From positions 57,564 through 121,563 of the forward strand of contig NZ_LQOL01000080.1 of the NCBI RefSeq assembly GCF_002101555.1: 64,000 nucleotides of DNA, read 5' to 3'. The first letter of the stretch is position 1, and each line of letters starts with the position of its first letter. Shown here piece by piece: positions 56,730-64,000 of this stretch. The stretch is from Mycolicibacterium canariasense (GTDB lineage: Bacteria > Actinomycetota > Actinomycetes > Mycobacteriales > Mycobacteriaceae). A program made the position numbers and the translations under genes. The notes beneath the pieces were generated by a model. It saw only the letters and a program-made list of their open reading frames with translations, ran no database searches and was not told where the DNA came from.

Positions 56730-57175
56730 GTGGCGGCCAGGATGAATCCGTGCTCGCCGTAGGTGCGGCAGGTCACCGTGCCCTGATAACCGACACCACA
56801 ACTGGCGCCCCAGTTCTCCAGCCGGTGGCCTTCGGGGAGCACGTCGACGTCACGGGTGAATGTCCGCGGACCCGAGCGGCGATAGCCCGCCGGGGCGCCC
56901 GGTTCCACCGCCGTCTGGTCGAATCCGGTGACGTCATAGGGCACCGCATCACAGCCCACCGGGCCGCCGTTCGGCCCGATCCCGCAGCCGCGCCCGTCCG
57001 GGGTCTTGAAGAAGACCCAGGAGAAGTCGCTCGCGTCGGGCGACGAATAGTTCCCCTGCGCGATCGGGTAGCCATCGACGGCGTCAGCGTCCGCCGGGGG
57101 CTGCGCCGCAGCGGCCGCCATCGGCAGGACGGCGAACAGCGCCGCACCGACCGCGGCGCATCGAAACCGCCTCAT
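56711..57175 (-). CDS. small secreted cysteine-containing protein
   Basis: A 154-residue exported protein. The signal peptide MRRFRCAAVGAALFAVLPMAAAAA ends near residue 24. The mature part has four cysteines (in GRGCGIG, VGCDAV, GASCGVG and VTCRTYG), consistent with two disulfides. It is a mycobacterial secreted hypothetical; function unknown. It occupies the dinX-lspA gap where M. tuberculosis has ansA. The ATG at 57175 is the one that begins the signal peptide. Confidence 0.8.
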   Translation of the reverse strand: MRRFRCAAVGAALFAVLPMAAAAAQPPADADAVDGYPIAQGNYSSPDASDFSWVFFKTPDGRGCGIGPNGGPVGCDAVPYDVTGFDQTAVEPGAPAGYRRSGPRTFTRDVDVLPEGHRLENWGASCGVGYQGTVTCRTYGEHGFILAATYSVLW

Positions 57176-57267
57176 CGACCCATCAATACCCGGTGTCGGC
57201 GGCGGTTGTCTGCCGTATTGGGCGGCGCGTCCGGCGTCGCCGTCGCGTCGTTTGGGATGATGGACGG

Positions 57268-57909
57268 GTGACTGACGAAACACCGGCCGGGCCGAGCGCC
57301 ACACCCGCAACCGACGCGGCCGCGCCGGCGGGCCCTGAGCAGGCCGGCACCGCCGGGCCGGGCTCGCGCCGGCGGATGCGTCTGCTGCTCACGGTCGCCG
57401 GCGTGGTGCTGGCGCTCGACGTCGTCACCAAGGTGCTCGCCGTGCACCTGCTGACCCCGGGCCAGCCGGTGTCGATCATCGGTGACACCGTGACGTGGAC
57501 CCTGGTGCGTAACTCGGGGGCGGCGTTCTCCATGGCCACCGGCTACACCTGGGTGCTCACCCTGATCGCGGCCGGCGTGGTGGTCGGCATCATCTGGATG
57601 GGCCGCCGGCTGGTCTCGCCCTGGTGGGCGCTGGGCCTGGGCATGATCCTCGGTGGCGCGCTGGGCAACCTGGTGGACCGCTTCTTCCGCTCGCCCGGCC
57701 CGCTGCGCGGCCACGTCGTCGACTTCCTGTCGATCGGCTGGTGGCCGGTGTTCAACGTGGCCGACCCGGCCGTGGTGGGCGGGGCGATCCTGCTGGTGGT
57801 GCTGTCGCTGTTCGGCTTCGACTTCGATACCGACGGACGGCGCAGGCCCGAGGAGCCGGCGGCGCAACCGGCCGCCGGGTCGGCGAACGACGCGGATTCA
57901 CCGGAGTGA
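57268..57909 (+). CDS. lspA: lipoprotein signal peptidase (signal peptidase II)
   Basis: A 213-residue aspartic protease in the inner membrane that removes signal peptides of lipoproteins after lipidation. It has four transmembrane segments and the catalytic D137 (GNLVDRFF) and D166 (FNVADPAV). An N-terminal Ala/Pro-rich extension of ~35 residues and a disordered C-terminal tail make it longer than the Escherichia coli enzyme. The GTG at 57268 is the start. The stop overlaps the next gene (GTGA). Confidence 0.95.
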   Translation: MTDETPAGPSATPATDAAAPAGPEQAGTAGPGSRRRMRLLLTVAGVVLALDVVTKVLAVHLLTPGQPVSIIGDTVTWTLVRNSGAAFSMATGYTWVLTLIAAGVVVGIIWMGRRLVSPWWALGLGMILGGALGNLVDRFFRSPGPLRGHVVDFLSIGWWPVFNVADPAVVGGAILLVVLSLFGFDFDTDGRRRPEEPAAQPAAGSANDADSPE

Positions 57910-58829
57910 GCACCCGCTCGATGCCGGTGCCCGAGGGGCTGGAGGGCATGCGGGTGGATGCCGGATTGGCCCGGCTGCTCGGACTGTCTCGCACCGCGGC
58001 GGCGGCGATCGCCGAAGAGGGCGGCGTGGAACTCGACGGGGTGACCGCGGGGAAATCGGAGAAACTGACGGCCGGCGCCTGGCTGGAGGTGCGTATCCCG
58101 GACGCCCCGGCGCCGGTCGAGAACACCCCGGTCGACATCGAGGGGATGACCATTCTGTACTCCGACGCCGATATCGTCGCCGTCGACAAACCCGCCGGCG
58201 TCGCCGCGCACGCGTCGGTGGGCTGGACCGGTCCCACCGTGCTGGGCGGGCTGGCGGCCGCCGGTTACCGGATCACCACCTCGGGCGTGCACGAACGGCA
58301 GGGCATCGTGCACCGGCTGGACGTCGGCACCTCCGGCGTCATGGTGGTGGCCATCTCGGAGCGGGCGTATACGGTGCTCAAGCGCGCGTTCAAACAGCGC
58401 ACCGTGGACAAGCGGTACCACGCGCTGGTGCAGGGGCATCCCGATCCGACCAGTGGCACCATCGACGCCCCGATCGGCCGGCACCGCGGGCACGACTGGA
58501 AGTTCGCGGTCACCGAGCAGGGCAGGCACAGCATCACCCATTACGACACGATCGAAGCCCACGTCGCGGCCAGCCTGCTCGACGTACACCTGGAAACCGG
58601 TCGCACGCACCAGATCCGGGTGCATTTTTCGGCGCTGCACCATCCGTGCTGCGGCGACCTGACCTACGGTGCCGATCCGACCCTGGCCAAGAAGTTGGGC
58701 CTGGAGCGGCAGTGGCTGCACGCCCGCTCGCTGGCCTTCGCGCACCCCGCCGACGGCAGGTGGATCGAGATCACCAGCCCGTACCCGGCCGATCTGCAGC
58801 ACGCCCTCGACGTCCTGCGCGACCACTGA
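57906..58829 (+). CDS. RluA/RluD-family 23S rRNA pseudouridine synthase
   Basis: A 307-residue enzyme. An N-terminal S4 domain (about 15-75) is followed by the synthase domain with catalytic D139 in HRLDVGTSGVMVVA and the later motif LETGRTHQIRVHF. RluD-type enzymes modify 23S rRNA helix 69, but the exact site cannot be read from sequence. Translation is coupled to lspA through a four-base overlap, as for Rv1539-Rv1540. Confidence 0.93.
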   Translation: MSTRSMPVPEGLEGMRVDAGLARLLGLSRTAAAAIAEEGGVELDGVTAGKSEKLTAGAWLEVRIPDAPAPVENTPVDIEGMTILYSDADIVAVDKPAGVAAHASVGWTGPTVLGGLAAAGYRITTSGVHERQGIVHRLDVGTSGVMVVAISERAYTVLKRAFKQRTVDKRYHALVQGHPDPTSGTIDAPIGRHRGHDWKFAVTEQGRHSITHYDTIEAHVAASLLDVHLETGRTHQIRVHFSALHHPCCGDLTYGADPTLAKKLGLERQWLHARSLAFAHPADGRWIEITSPYPADLQHALDVLRDH

Positions 58830-58830
58830 G

Positions 58831-59751
58831 GTGACTCCGGAGCCAAGCGAGCGGGTCAGGCGCGCCGGGTTGCTCTTCGGCGCCGGTGCCTACGGCACGT
58901 GGGGGATGTTCCCGGCGTTCTTCCCGCTGCTGAAACCGGCCGGTGCCGTCGAGATCCTGGCCCACCGGATCGTCTGGAGCCTGGTGCTGATGGCGGTGGT
59001 GATCGTGCTGGTCGGCCGGCTCGGCGACCTGCGCCGGATGTCCCGGCGCAACTGGCTGCTCCTGACCGCGGCGTCGGCCCTGATCTCCGCGAACTGGGCG
59101 ATCTACGTGTACGCGGTGAACAACGGCCATGTGGTGGACGCCGCGCTGGGCTACTTCATCAATCCGCTGGTGACGGTGGCGCTCGGGGTGCTGATCTTCC
59201 GGGAGCGGCTCAACCGCGCCCAGCTGGCCGCGCTGGCCGTCGCGGTGCTGGCGGTGGTGGTGCTGACGGTGGAAGTCGGGGCGCTGCCGTACATCGGGTT
59301 GGGGCTGGCGCTGTCGTTCGGGCTCTACGGCGCGGTGAAGAAGACGGTCGACACCGATCCGCGGGTCAGCGTCGGGGTCGAGGCGGGGCTGGCGGCGCCG
59401 TTTGCTCTGGGCTACCTCGGGGTGCTGCAATCCTCCGGTGCGGGCACCCTCACCGGGCATGGTGCCGCCCACGTTGTGCTACTGATGCTGTCCGGTGTGC
59501 TGACCGCAATCCCACTGTTGTTGTTCGCTGCCGCGGCACAGCGGCTACCGATGGTGACAATGGGCCTGCTGTTCTACCTGACACCGATCATGCAAATGAC
59601 GTGGGGTGTGCTGGTCGGCCATGAACCGATGCCGCCCGCGCGCTGGCTCGGGTTTGCACTGATTTGGATCGCACTGGCGGTGTTCAGCGTCGATGCCGTT
59701 CTGCGGACGCGGTCAGCGCGCCGCTCGGTTTCCCGAGACGCCAATGTATAA
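58831..59751 (+). CDS. rarD: RarD/EamA-family permease
   Basis: A 306-residue protein with about ten transmembrane segments in the two-fold EamA arrangement. It contains the RarD-characteristic GTWGMFPAFFPLLKP at the start and SANWAIYVYAVNNGHVVDAA near residue 88. RarD proteins are presumed metabolite or drug exporters; the substrate is unknown. GTG 58831 is one base after the pseudouridine synthase stop, so it is the third gene of the lspA operon. Confidence 0.9.
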   Translation: MTPEPSERVRRAGLLFGAGAYGTWGMFPAFFPLLKPAGAVEILAHRIVWSLVLMAVVIVLVGRLGDLRRMSRRNWLLLTAASALISANWAIYVYAVNNGHVVDAALGYFINPLVTVALGVLIFRERLNRAQLAALAVAVLAVVVLTVEVGALPYIGLGLALSFGLYGAVKKTVDTDPRVSVGVEAGLAAPFALGYLGVLQSSGAGTLTGHGAAHVVLLMLSGVLTAIPLLLFAAAAQRLPMVTMGLLFYLTPIMQMTWGVLVGHEPMPPARWLGFALIWIALAVFSVDAVLRTRSARRSVSRDANV

Positions 59752-59821
59752 AGAACCTGAGAAGATTGCTGGACCGCGACGATATTGCCCGCCGCGCGGT
59801 CAACTCAGCAGCGGAAACATG

Positions 59822-59827
59822 TAGCCT
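59822..59827 (+). promoter_or_regulatory. -10 box of the mmpL gene
   Basis: TAGCCT lies eight bases before ATG 59836 in an AT-richer gap, with no Shine-Dalgarno. The layout and flanking bases (TAGCCTGGTCCGCAATG) are close to those of the promoter at 50997. Confidence 0.5.
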
Positions 59828-59835
59828 GGTCCGCA

Positions 59836-62800
59836 ATGTTCAAACGTCCCAAGGTGAGCGCCCATGCCTTCTTGACGGGCAGTGGCCGACTGATCGTCCG
59901 CCACCCGGTGCTCATGATCGCCACCTGGGTGGTCATCGCCGGCGCCTTGTTCGCTGCGCTGCCGCCGCTGGCGACCGTCGCGGCGCGTAATCCGCCGGAC
60001 TTCTGGCCCAAGGATGCCCCCGTGCTGGCCGCCGGCAACCAGATGAAGACGGCGTTCAACGAGGCCGGCGCCAGCAACATGATCGCCGTCATCCTGGTCG
60101 ACGAGAACGGGCTGAGCAAGGAGGACGAGGCCACCTACCGCACGTTGGTGGACAAACTGCGGGCCAAAACCGATGTGGTGATCGGCACCCAGGACTTCGT
60201 GCACATCCCCGAGCTGAAGCCGGCGATGACCAGCAAGGACAACAAGGCGTTCAACCTTCCCGTCAGCTTGTACGGCACGATGGGCACCAGCCAGGGCCAG
60301 AAGGCGTACCGCGAGGCCGTCAAGATCATCAACGAGGTCACGGCCAACACCACGCTGAAACCGAGCGTGGTCGGTGCCGCCGCGACCATGGAGGATGTCA
60401 CCGGCATCGCGCTGCGTGATCAGCACATCATCGAGCTGTCCACCGTCATCACGGTGCTGCTCATCCTGATCATCGTCTACCGCAACATCGTCGCGATGGT
60501 CATCCCGCTGCTGACCATCGGTATTTCGCTGGCCACCGCGCAGCAGGTGATCGCCGGCCTCGGTCTGATCGGCCTCGGGCTGGGCCCGCAGACCCTCATG
60601 CTCATCACCGGCATGATGATCGGTGCCGGCATCGACTACGCCGTCTTCCTGTTCAGCCGATATCAGGAGTATCTGCGCGGCGGCATGGAATCGGACGCGG
60701 CGGTGGTGGCCGCGTTGGTGTCCATCGGGGAGGTGATCGCCGGCTCGGCGGGCACGGTCGCGATCACCTTCATGTCGTTGATGTTCACCCAGCTGGCCGT
60801 GTTCTCGACGATCGGTCCCGCGCTGGCCGTCACCATCTTCGTCGGCTTCCTGTCGTCGGTGACCCTGCTGCCGGCGTTCATCGTGCTGGCGGGCCGGCGC
60901 GGCTGGGTCAACCCGCGCAAGGACATCACCGGCCGGTTCTGGCGGCTGTCCGGGGTCAACATCGTGCGCCGGCCCTGGCTCAACCTGATCTGCAGCCTGA
61001 TCGTGCTGATCTCGCTGGCCAGCTGCGCCCTGCTGGTGGACTTCAACTACGACGACCGCAAGAACCTGCCGGTGAAATCGTCCAGCAACGACTCCTACGA
61101 GACGATGAACGCGCACTTCCCGGTGAGCAACTCGATGCAGCAGTTCATTGTGATCCATTCGAACAGTCAGGATCTGCGGTCACCGCGGGCGCTCGCCGAT
61201 ATGGAGCAGATGGCCGCGCGGGTGGCCCAATTACCCAACATCGCCGCCGTCCGCGGTATCACCCGCCCCAACGGCGAGATGCTGACCGAGGCCAGGGCCA
61301 CCCACCAGGCCGGTGAGGTCGGCGAGAAGATGGAGGAGGCCACCAACCTCATCTCGCAGAACGACGGCAACCTGACCGCGCTGACCGACGGTTCCCGCCA
61401 GCTCGCCGACGCGCTGAACAAACTCCGGGAGCAGGTCCTGCAGTCGGCGGGTCCACTCAACACCATGCTCAACGCGCTGGTCGAGATCGACAAGGAGTAC
61501 GGCGGCACCGGCACGATCAGGCGGGCCAGCGCCAGTGCCCAGCTGGTGGACGGGCTGCGCAACCTCGGTAAACAGGTCGGTATCGGGCTGGACGCCGTCG
61601 TCACCAATGCGGTGTGGCTGCAGCCGGCCCTGCAGGTGCTCAACGCGGTGCCGTGGTGCTCGATCGACCCGGCCTGTCGGGCGGTGCGCACCGACATGAC
61701 GAGCCTGCTCAACGCCTACGAGGACGGCACCATGATGCAGCTCAAGGTGGCCGCCCAAGACCTGCAGACCACCGACGACGCCTCGCTGCGCGATCAGCTG
61801 TCGGGGATCGACAGCAATCTGAACACGGCCCTGACCGCCGCCGACGAGTTGAAGGCGACCGACCCGGTGGCGCTCAAGGCCCAGCTGGAAACCCTGACCC
61901 AGGGCGCGAACCTGCTGGCCGACTCCAGCGAGAAGCTGGCCCAAGGCGTGAAACTTCTGGTGGACCAGACCCGGCAGATGGGCGGCGGCCTGGGGCAGGC
62001 CTCGGACTTCCTGCTGGCGATGAAGCGGGACGCCGCCGACCCCTCGATGTCCGGGTTCTACATCCCGCCGCAGATCCTCACCAGGCCCGAGTTCGAGAAG
62101 GCCGCCAAGCTGTTCATCTCACCGGATGGCCACACGGCCCGCTACCTGGTACAGACCGCGCTCGACCCGTTCGGCACGGCGGCCATGGATCAGGTCGAGG
62201 ACATCATCGCGGCGGCCGAAAGTTCGCGTCCCAATACGACTTTGGCGGACGCCGACATCACCATGGTCGGCTTCACCCGTGGCCAGAACGACATCCGCGA
62301 CTACTACAACGCCGATATCCGCTACATCGTCCTGGTGACGCTGATCGTGGTGTTCTTCATCCTGGTGGTGCTGCTGCGGGCCATCCTGGCGCCGCTGTAC
62401 CTGGTGCTCACCGTGGTGCTGTCGTACATGTCGGCGCTGGGCATCACCGTCATCGTGTTCCAGTTCCTGCTGAAGCAGCCGATCTTCTGGAACACGCCCG
62501 GCGTGACGTTCCTGGTGTTGGTGGCGGTCGGCGCGGACTACAACCTGCTGCTCATCTCCCGGATCAAGGAGGAGGCGCACCGCGGCATGCGGGCCGCGGT
62601 GATCCGCACCGTCGGTGCCACCGGTGGTGTCATCACCTCGGCCGGCCTGATCTTCGCGGCATCCATGCTGGCGCTGACGGTCAGCAGCATCGCGGCGGTG
62701 GTGCAGACCGGTTTCATCATCGGCATCGGTCTGCTGTTGGACACCTTCCTGGTGCGCACCATCACCGTGCCCGCCATCGCGGTGCTGCTCGGCGACAAGA

Positions 62801-63009
62801 ACTGGTGGCCCGCAACCCCACCGACCAAGAAGAAGGCGTCTCGTAAACGCCGGGCGCCCGTGCCCGTGGGTGCGGCGGCAGGCGCTGCAGGTTCCGGTGC
62901 CCGCGACGCCGACTGGTATGACGACGTGGACGACGACGATGCCGACACCGACTTCGGTCAGGCGGCTGCCAACGCGTCGATGGTCACGCGGGCCTGGCGA
63001 AGTCAGTGA
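59836..63009 (+). CDS. MmpL-family RND lipid transporter
   Basis: A 1057-residue inner-membrane RND-type exporter with two repeats: one transmembrane helix (about 18-45), a periplasmic domain, a six-helix bundle (about 195-400), a second large periplasmic domain (about 410-820) and a last helix bundle (about 825-985). The proton-relay Asp-Tyr pairs are in GAGIDYAVFLFSRYQE and VGADYNLLLISRIKE. The cytosolic tail is basic (KKKASRKRR) then strongly acidic (YDDVDDDDADTD). It is probably the exporter of the glycolipid made by the 34-50 kb locus, comparable to MmpL12 of the M. tuberculosis region. ATG 59836 fits the family N-terminus MFKRPKV. Confidence 0.93.
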   Translation: MFKRPKVSAHAFLTGSGRLIVRHPVLMIATWVVIAGALFAALPPLATVAARNPPDFWPKDAPVLAAGNQMKTAFNEAGASNMIAVILVDENGLSKEDEATYRTLVDKLRAKTDVVIGTQDFVHIPELKPAMTSKDNKAFNLPVSLYGTMGTSQGQKAYREAVKIINEVTANTTLKPSVVGAAATMEDVTGIALRDQHIIELSTVITVLLILIIVYRNIVAMVIPLLTIGISLATAQQVIAGLGLIGLGLGPQTLMLITGMMIGAGIDYAVFLFSRYQEYLRGGMESDAAVVAALVSIGEVIAGSAGTVAITFMSLMFTQLAVFSTIGPALAVTIFVGFLSSVTLLPAFIVLAGRRGWVNPRKDITGRFWRLSGVNIVRRPWLNLICSLIVLISLASCALLVDFNYDDRKNLPVKSSSNDSYETMNAHFPVSNSMQQFIVIHSNSQDLRSPRALADMEQMAARVAQLPNIAAVRGITRPNGEMLTEARATHQAGEVGEKMEEATNLISQNDGNLTALTDGSRQLADALNKLREQVLQSAGPLNTMLNALVEIDKEYGGTGTIRRASASAQLVDGLRNLGKQVGIGLDAVVTNAVWLQPALQVLNAVPWCSIDPACRAVRTDMTSLLNAYEDGTMMQLKVAAQDLQTTDDASLRDQLSGIDSNLNTALTAADELKATDPVALKAQLETLTQGANLLADSSEKLAQGVKLLVDQTRQMGGGLGQASDFLLAMKRDAADPSMSGFYIPPQILTRPEFEKAAKLFISPDGHTARYLVQTALDPFGTAAMDQVEDIIAAAESSRPNTTLADADITMVGFTRGQNDIRDYYNADIRYIVLVTLIVVFFILVVLLRAILAPLYLVLTVVLSYMSALGITVIVFQFLLKQPIFWNTPGVTFLVLVAVGADYNLLLISRIKEEAHRGMRAAVIRTVGATGGVITSAGLIFAASMLALTVSSIAAVVQTGFIIGIGLLLDTFLVRTITVPAIAVLLGDKNWWPATPPTKKKASRKRRAPVPVGAAAGAAGSGARDADWYDDVDDDDADTDFGQAAANASMVTRAWRSQ

Positions 63010-63048
63010 GGCTGATCCAACGATGTTCGGCAGGCAGCGCGTCGGTGT

Positions 63049-63708
63049 TCAGACAAGCTTCCTGAAGGCGAAGAAGTCAGCGAAGCTCGTGTTCTCCGGA
63101 TCCTTTTCCGAGTAAGGATACGGATTCGGGATTCGCTCGATCAGGCCGAAGTCGGATCTGTTCCTTTCGACCCACTTCGTGAATTGCCGGTGCCGGACGT
63201 GCGGCGAGGACCAAGGCTTGTCCTCATTGCTGGCGTAGACAATAACGAATTTCGTTGCCGCATCGAACAATTGCCTCATATAGGCGTCGAAGGTGACGTC
63301 TTCCACCAGGTGGTAGATCACATCCAGAGACAGAGCCAATTCGGCCCGGTGATTCTCGGTGACTTCACTGGTGTGGAGGAATTGGATCGCAGGGTTGCCC
63401 GCGAACATCGCCCGGGTGTTGGCAAGCACCGTTTCCGAAACGTCTACACCGACATAGCTGGGGTATTTCGCCAGCGCCAGTTGTGATCCGTCACCCGACC
63501 CGAACTCGATTACACTGTCTATGCCGTTCGCGGCGACGAACTCGTTCAGATAATCCGCCTTGAAGCGAGCGAGCCGGTTGTACGAACCCGCCCCCGAGTT
63601 TCCCCCGAGCCGGTAACGCCGCTCCCAATAATCCTGGGAGCTGGTAAAGCGTCGAGACTCACGCAGATTCCACCGCGCTCGATCGATGAGTTGGCCGATA
63701 CCGTGCAT
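63049..63708 (-). CDS. class I SAM-dependent methyltransferase
   Basis: A 219-residue methyltransferase. Motif I is SVIEFGSGDGSQLALA (near residue 66), the acidic end of strand 2 is VGVDVSE, and LSLDVIYHLVEDVTFD lies near 128. A GGGAG site is five bases before the ATG. Its base composition is less GC-biased than the backbone genes, with codons such as TTA and ATA, suggesting acquisition or a separate history. It is of the type found in glycolipid or LPS-like sugar modification loci; the substrate is unknown. It converges on mmpL with a 39-base gap. Confidence 0.85.
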   Translation of the reverse strand: MHGIGQLIDRARWNLRESRRFTSSQDYWERRYRLGGNSGAGSYNRLARFKADYLNEFVAANGIDSVIEFGSGDGSQLALAKYPSYVGVDVSETVLANTRAMFAGNPAIQFLHTSEVTENHRAELALSLDVIYHLVEDVTFDAYMRQLFDAATKFVIVYASNEDKPWSSPHVRHRQFTKWVERNRSDFGLIERIPNPYPYSEKDPENTSFADFFAFRKLV

Positions 63709-64000
63709 TTACGACTCCCTGGATCCGGTGGCGGAATGTCGGGCAAGAGCGCCGACTCGAGGACGGGTGTGGGTTGTGGTGGTCACTCGGACAGCCATGC
63801 CCGACGGGTTTGCATCGCAATAGCGTCATTGGCGGTCCCGGTACCGTCCCACAGCCCGCGATTGGACAAAACGGGGACCGACCACCACAAAGCCGCCGTA
63901 TCGCGGACTTGCCGGATCTTTGCGGGCTCTTCATGATTGAGGGTGTAGAACGGTCAGCTGCTGTCGGCCTGTGATTGGGGTGTCTGGTTGGCTGGGTGTG
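63709..64000. other. no gene recognised at the window end
   Basis: The last 292 bases should contain the promoter of the methyltransferase (minus strand) near 63709-63760. The open frames present have no start-site support, no domain and no coding-like codon bias. The sequence is less GC-rich than the rest, and may be the edge of another lipid-locus gene or mobile DNA beyond the window. Confidence 0.4.

Noticed and set aside
63709..64000. Insertion-sequence end at the window border
   Set aside because: No terminal inverted repeat or transposase frame can be recognised in the bases available.

Overview
The window is high-GC actinobacterial DNA from a mycobacterium. The backbone gene order is one I know from the Mycobacterium tuberculosis region from sufS (Rv1464) to the RluD-type pseudouridine synthase (Rv1540). 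InhA and MabA residues known from M. tuberculosis are present at their expected positions. A Mas/Pks5-like lipid locus and the overall layout suggest a (probably fast-growing) Mycolicibacterium-type species; I cannot name it. Species comparisons are from memory, not from a search.

Layout. (1) 1-2094: the end of a Suf iron-sulfur operon (sufC tail, sufS, sufU, sufT). (2) 2100-5440: an accessory block with a small secreted protein and a membrane histidine kinase/LuxR regulator pair, closed by a decayed copy of the sufT 3' end. (3) 5500-9815: Old Yellow Enzyme-type oxidoreductase, thioredoxin, enoyl-CoA hydratase, ABC-F ATPase, mini-HTH protein. (4) 9816-13225: TetR regulator and aconitase. (5) 13388-19653: small membrane protein, the peptidoglycan hydrolases RipA and RipB, and the MoxR1-DUF58-VWA operon. 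(6) 19692-22354: fabG1-inhA-hemH. (7) 22360-27205: conserved hypothetical, NfeD/SPFH pair, secreted Ser/Thr/Pro-rich protein, TVP38-family membrane protein. (8) 27393-33926: methylmalonyl-CoA mutase MutAB, its chaperone MeaB, and the esterase LipL. (9) 33927-49671: an AT-richer control region followed by a complex-lipid locus: Mas/Pks5-like PKS, PapA acyltransferase, three paralogous WS/DGAT-like acyltransferases, a fatty acyl-AMP ligase and a GT1 glycosyltransferase. (10) 49718-51672: membrane protein, HTH regulator, a perfect 22-bp inverted repeat and an orphan partial condensation-domain protein. (11) 51685-59751: T-box-controlled ileS, S4 protein, Pol IV, secreted protein, lspA, rluD-like and rarD-like genes. 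(12) 59822-64000: MmpL transporter, methyltransferase, and a gene-free end.

How it fits together. MutAB/MeaB interconvert succinyl-CoA and methylmalonyl-CoA. The PKS AT domain carries a methylmalonyl-type signature, so the neighbouring mutase could feed it. The FAAL would load a fatty-acid starter, the PKS would build a methyl-branched chain, PapA and the three acyltransferases would esterify a sugar acceptor, the glycosyltransferase and methyltransferase would decorate it, and MmpL would export it. This is the logic of acylated trehalose/lipooligosaccharide (LOS) loci.

Many transcription units show a TANNNT -10 box 6-9 nt before the start codon and no Shine-Dalgarno. This points to leaderless mRNAs and helped choose several starts. 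No rRNA, tRNA, CRISPR array or recognisable insertion sequence was seen.
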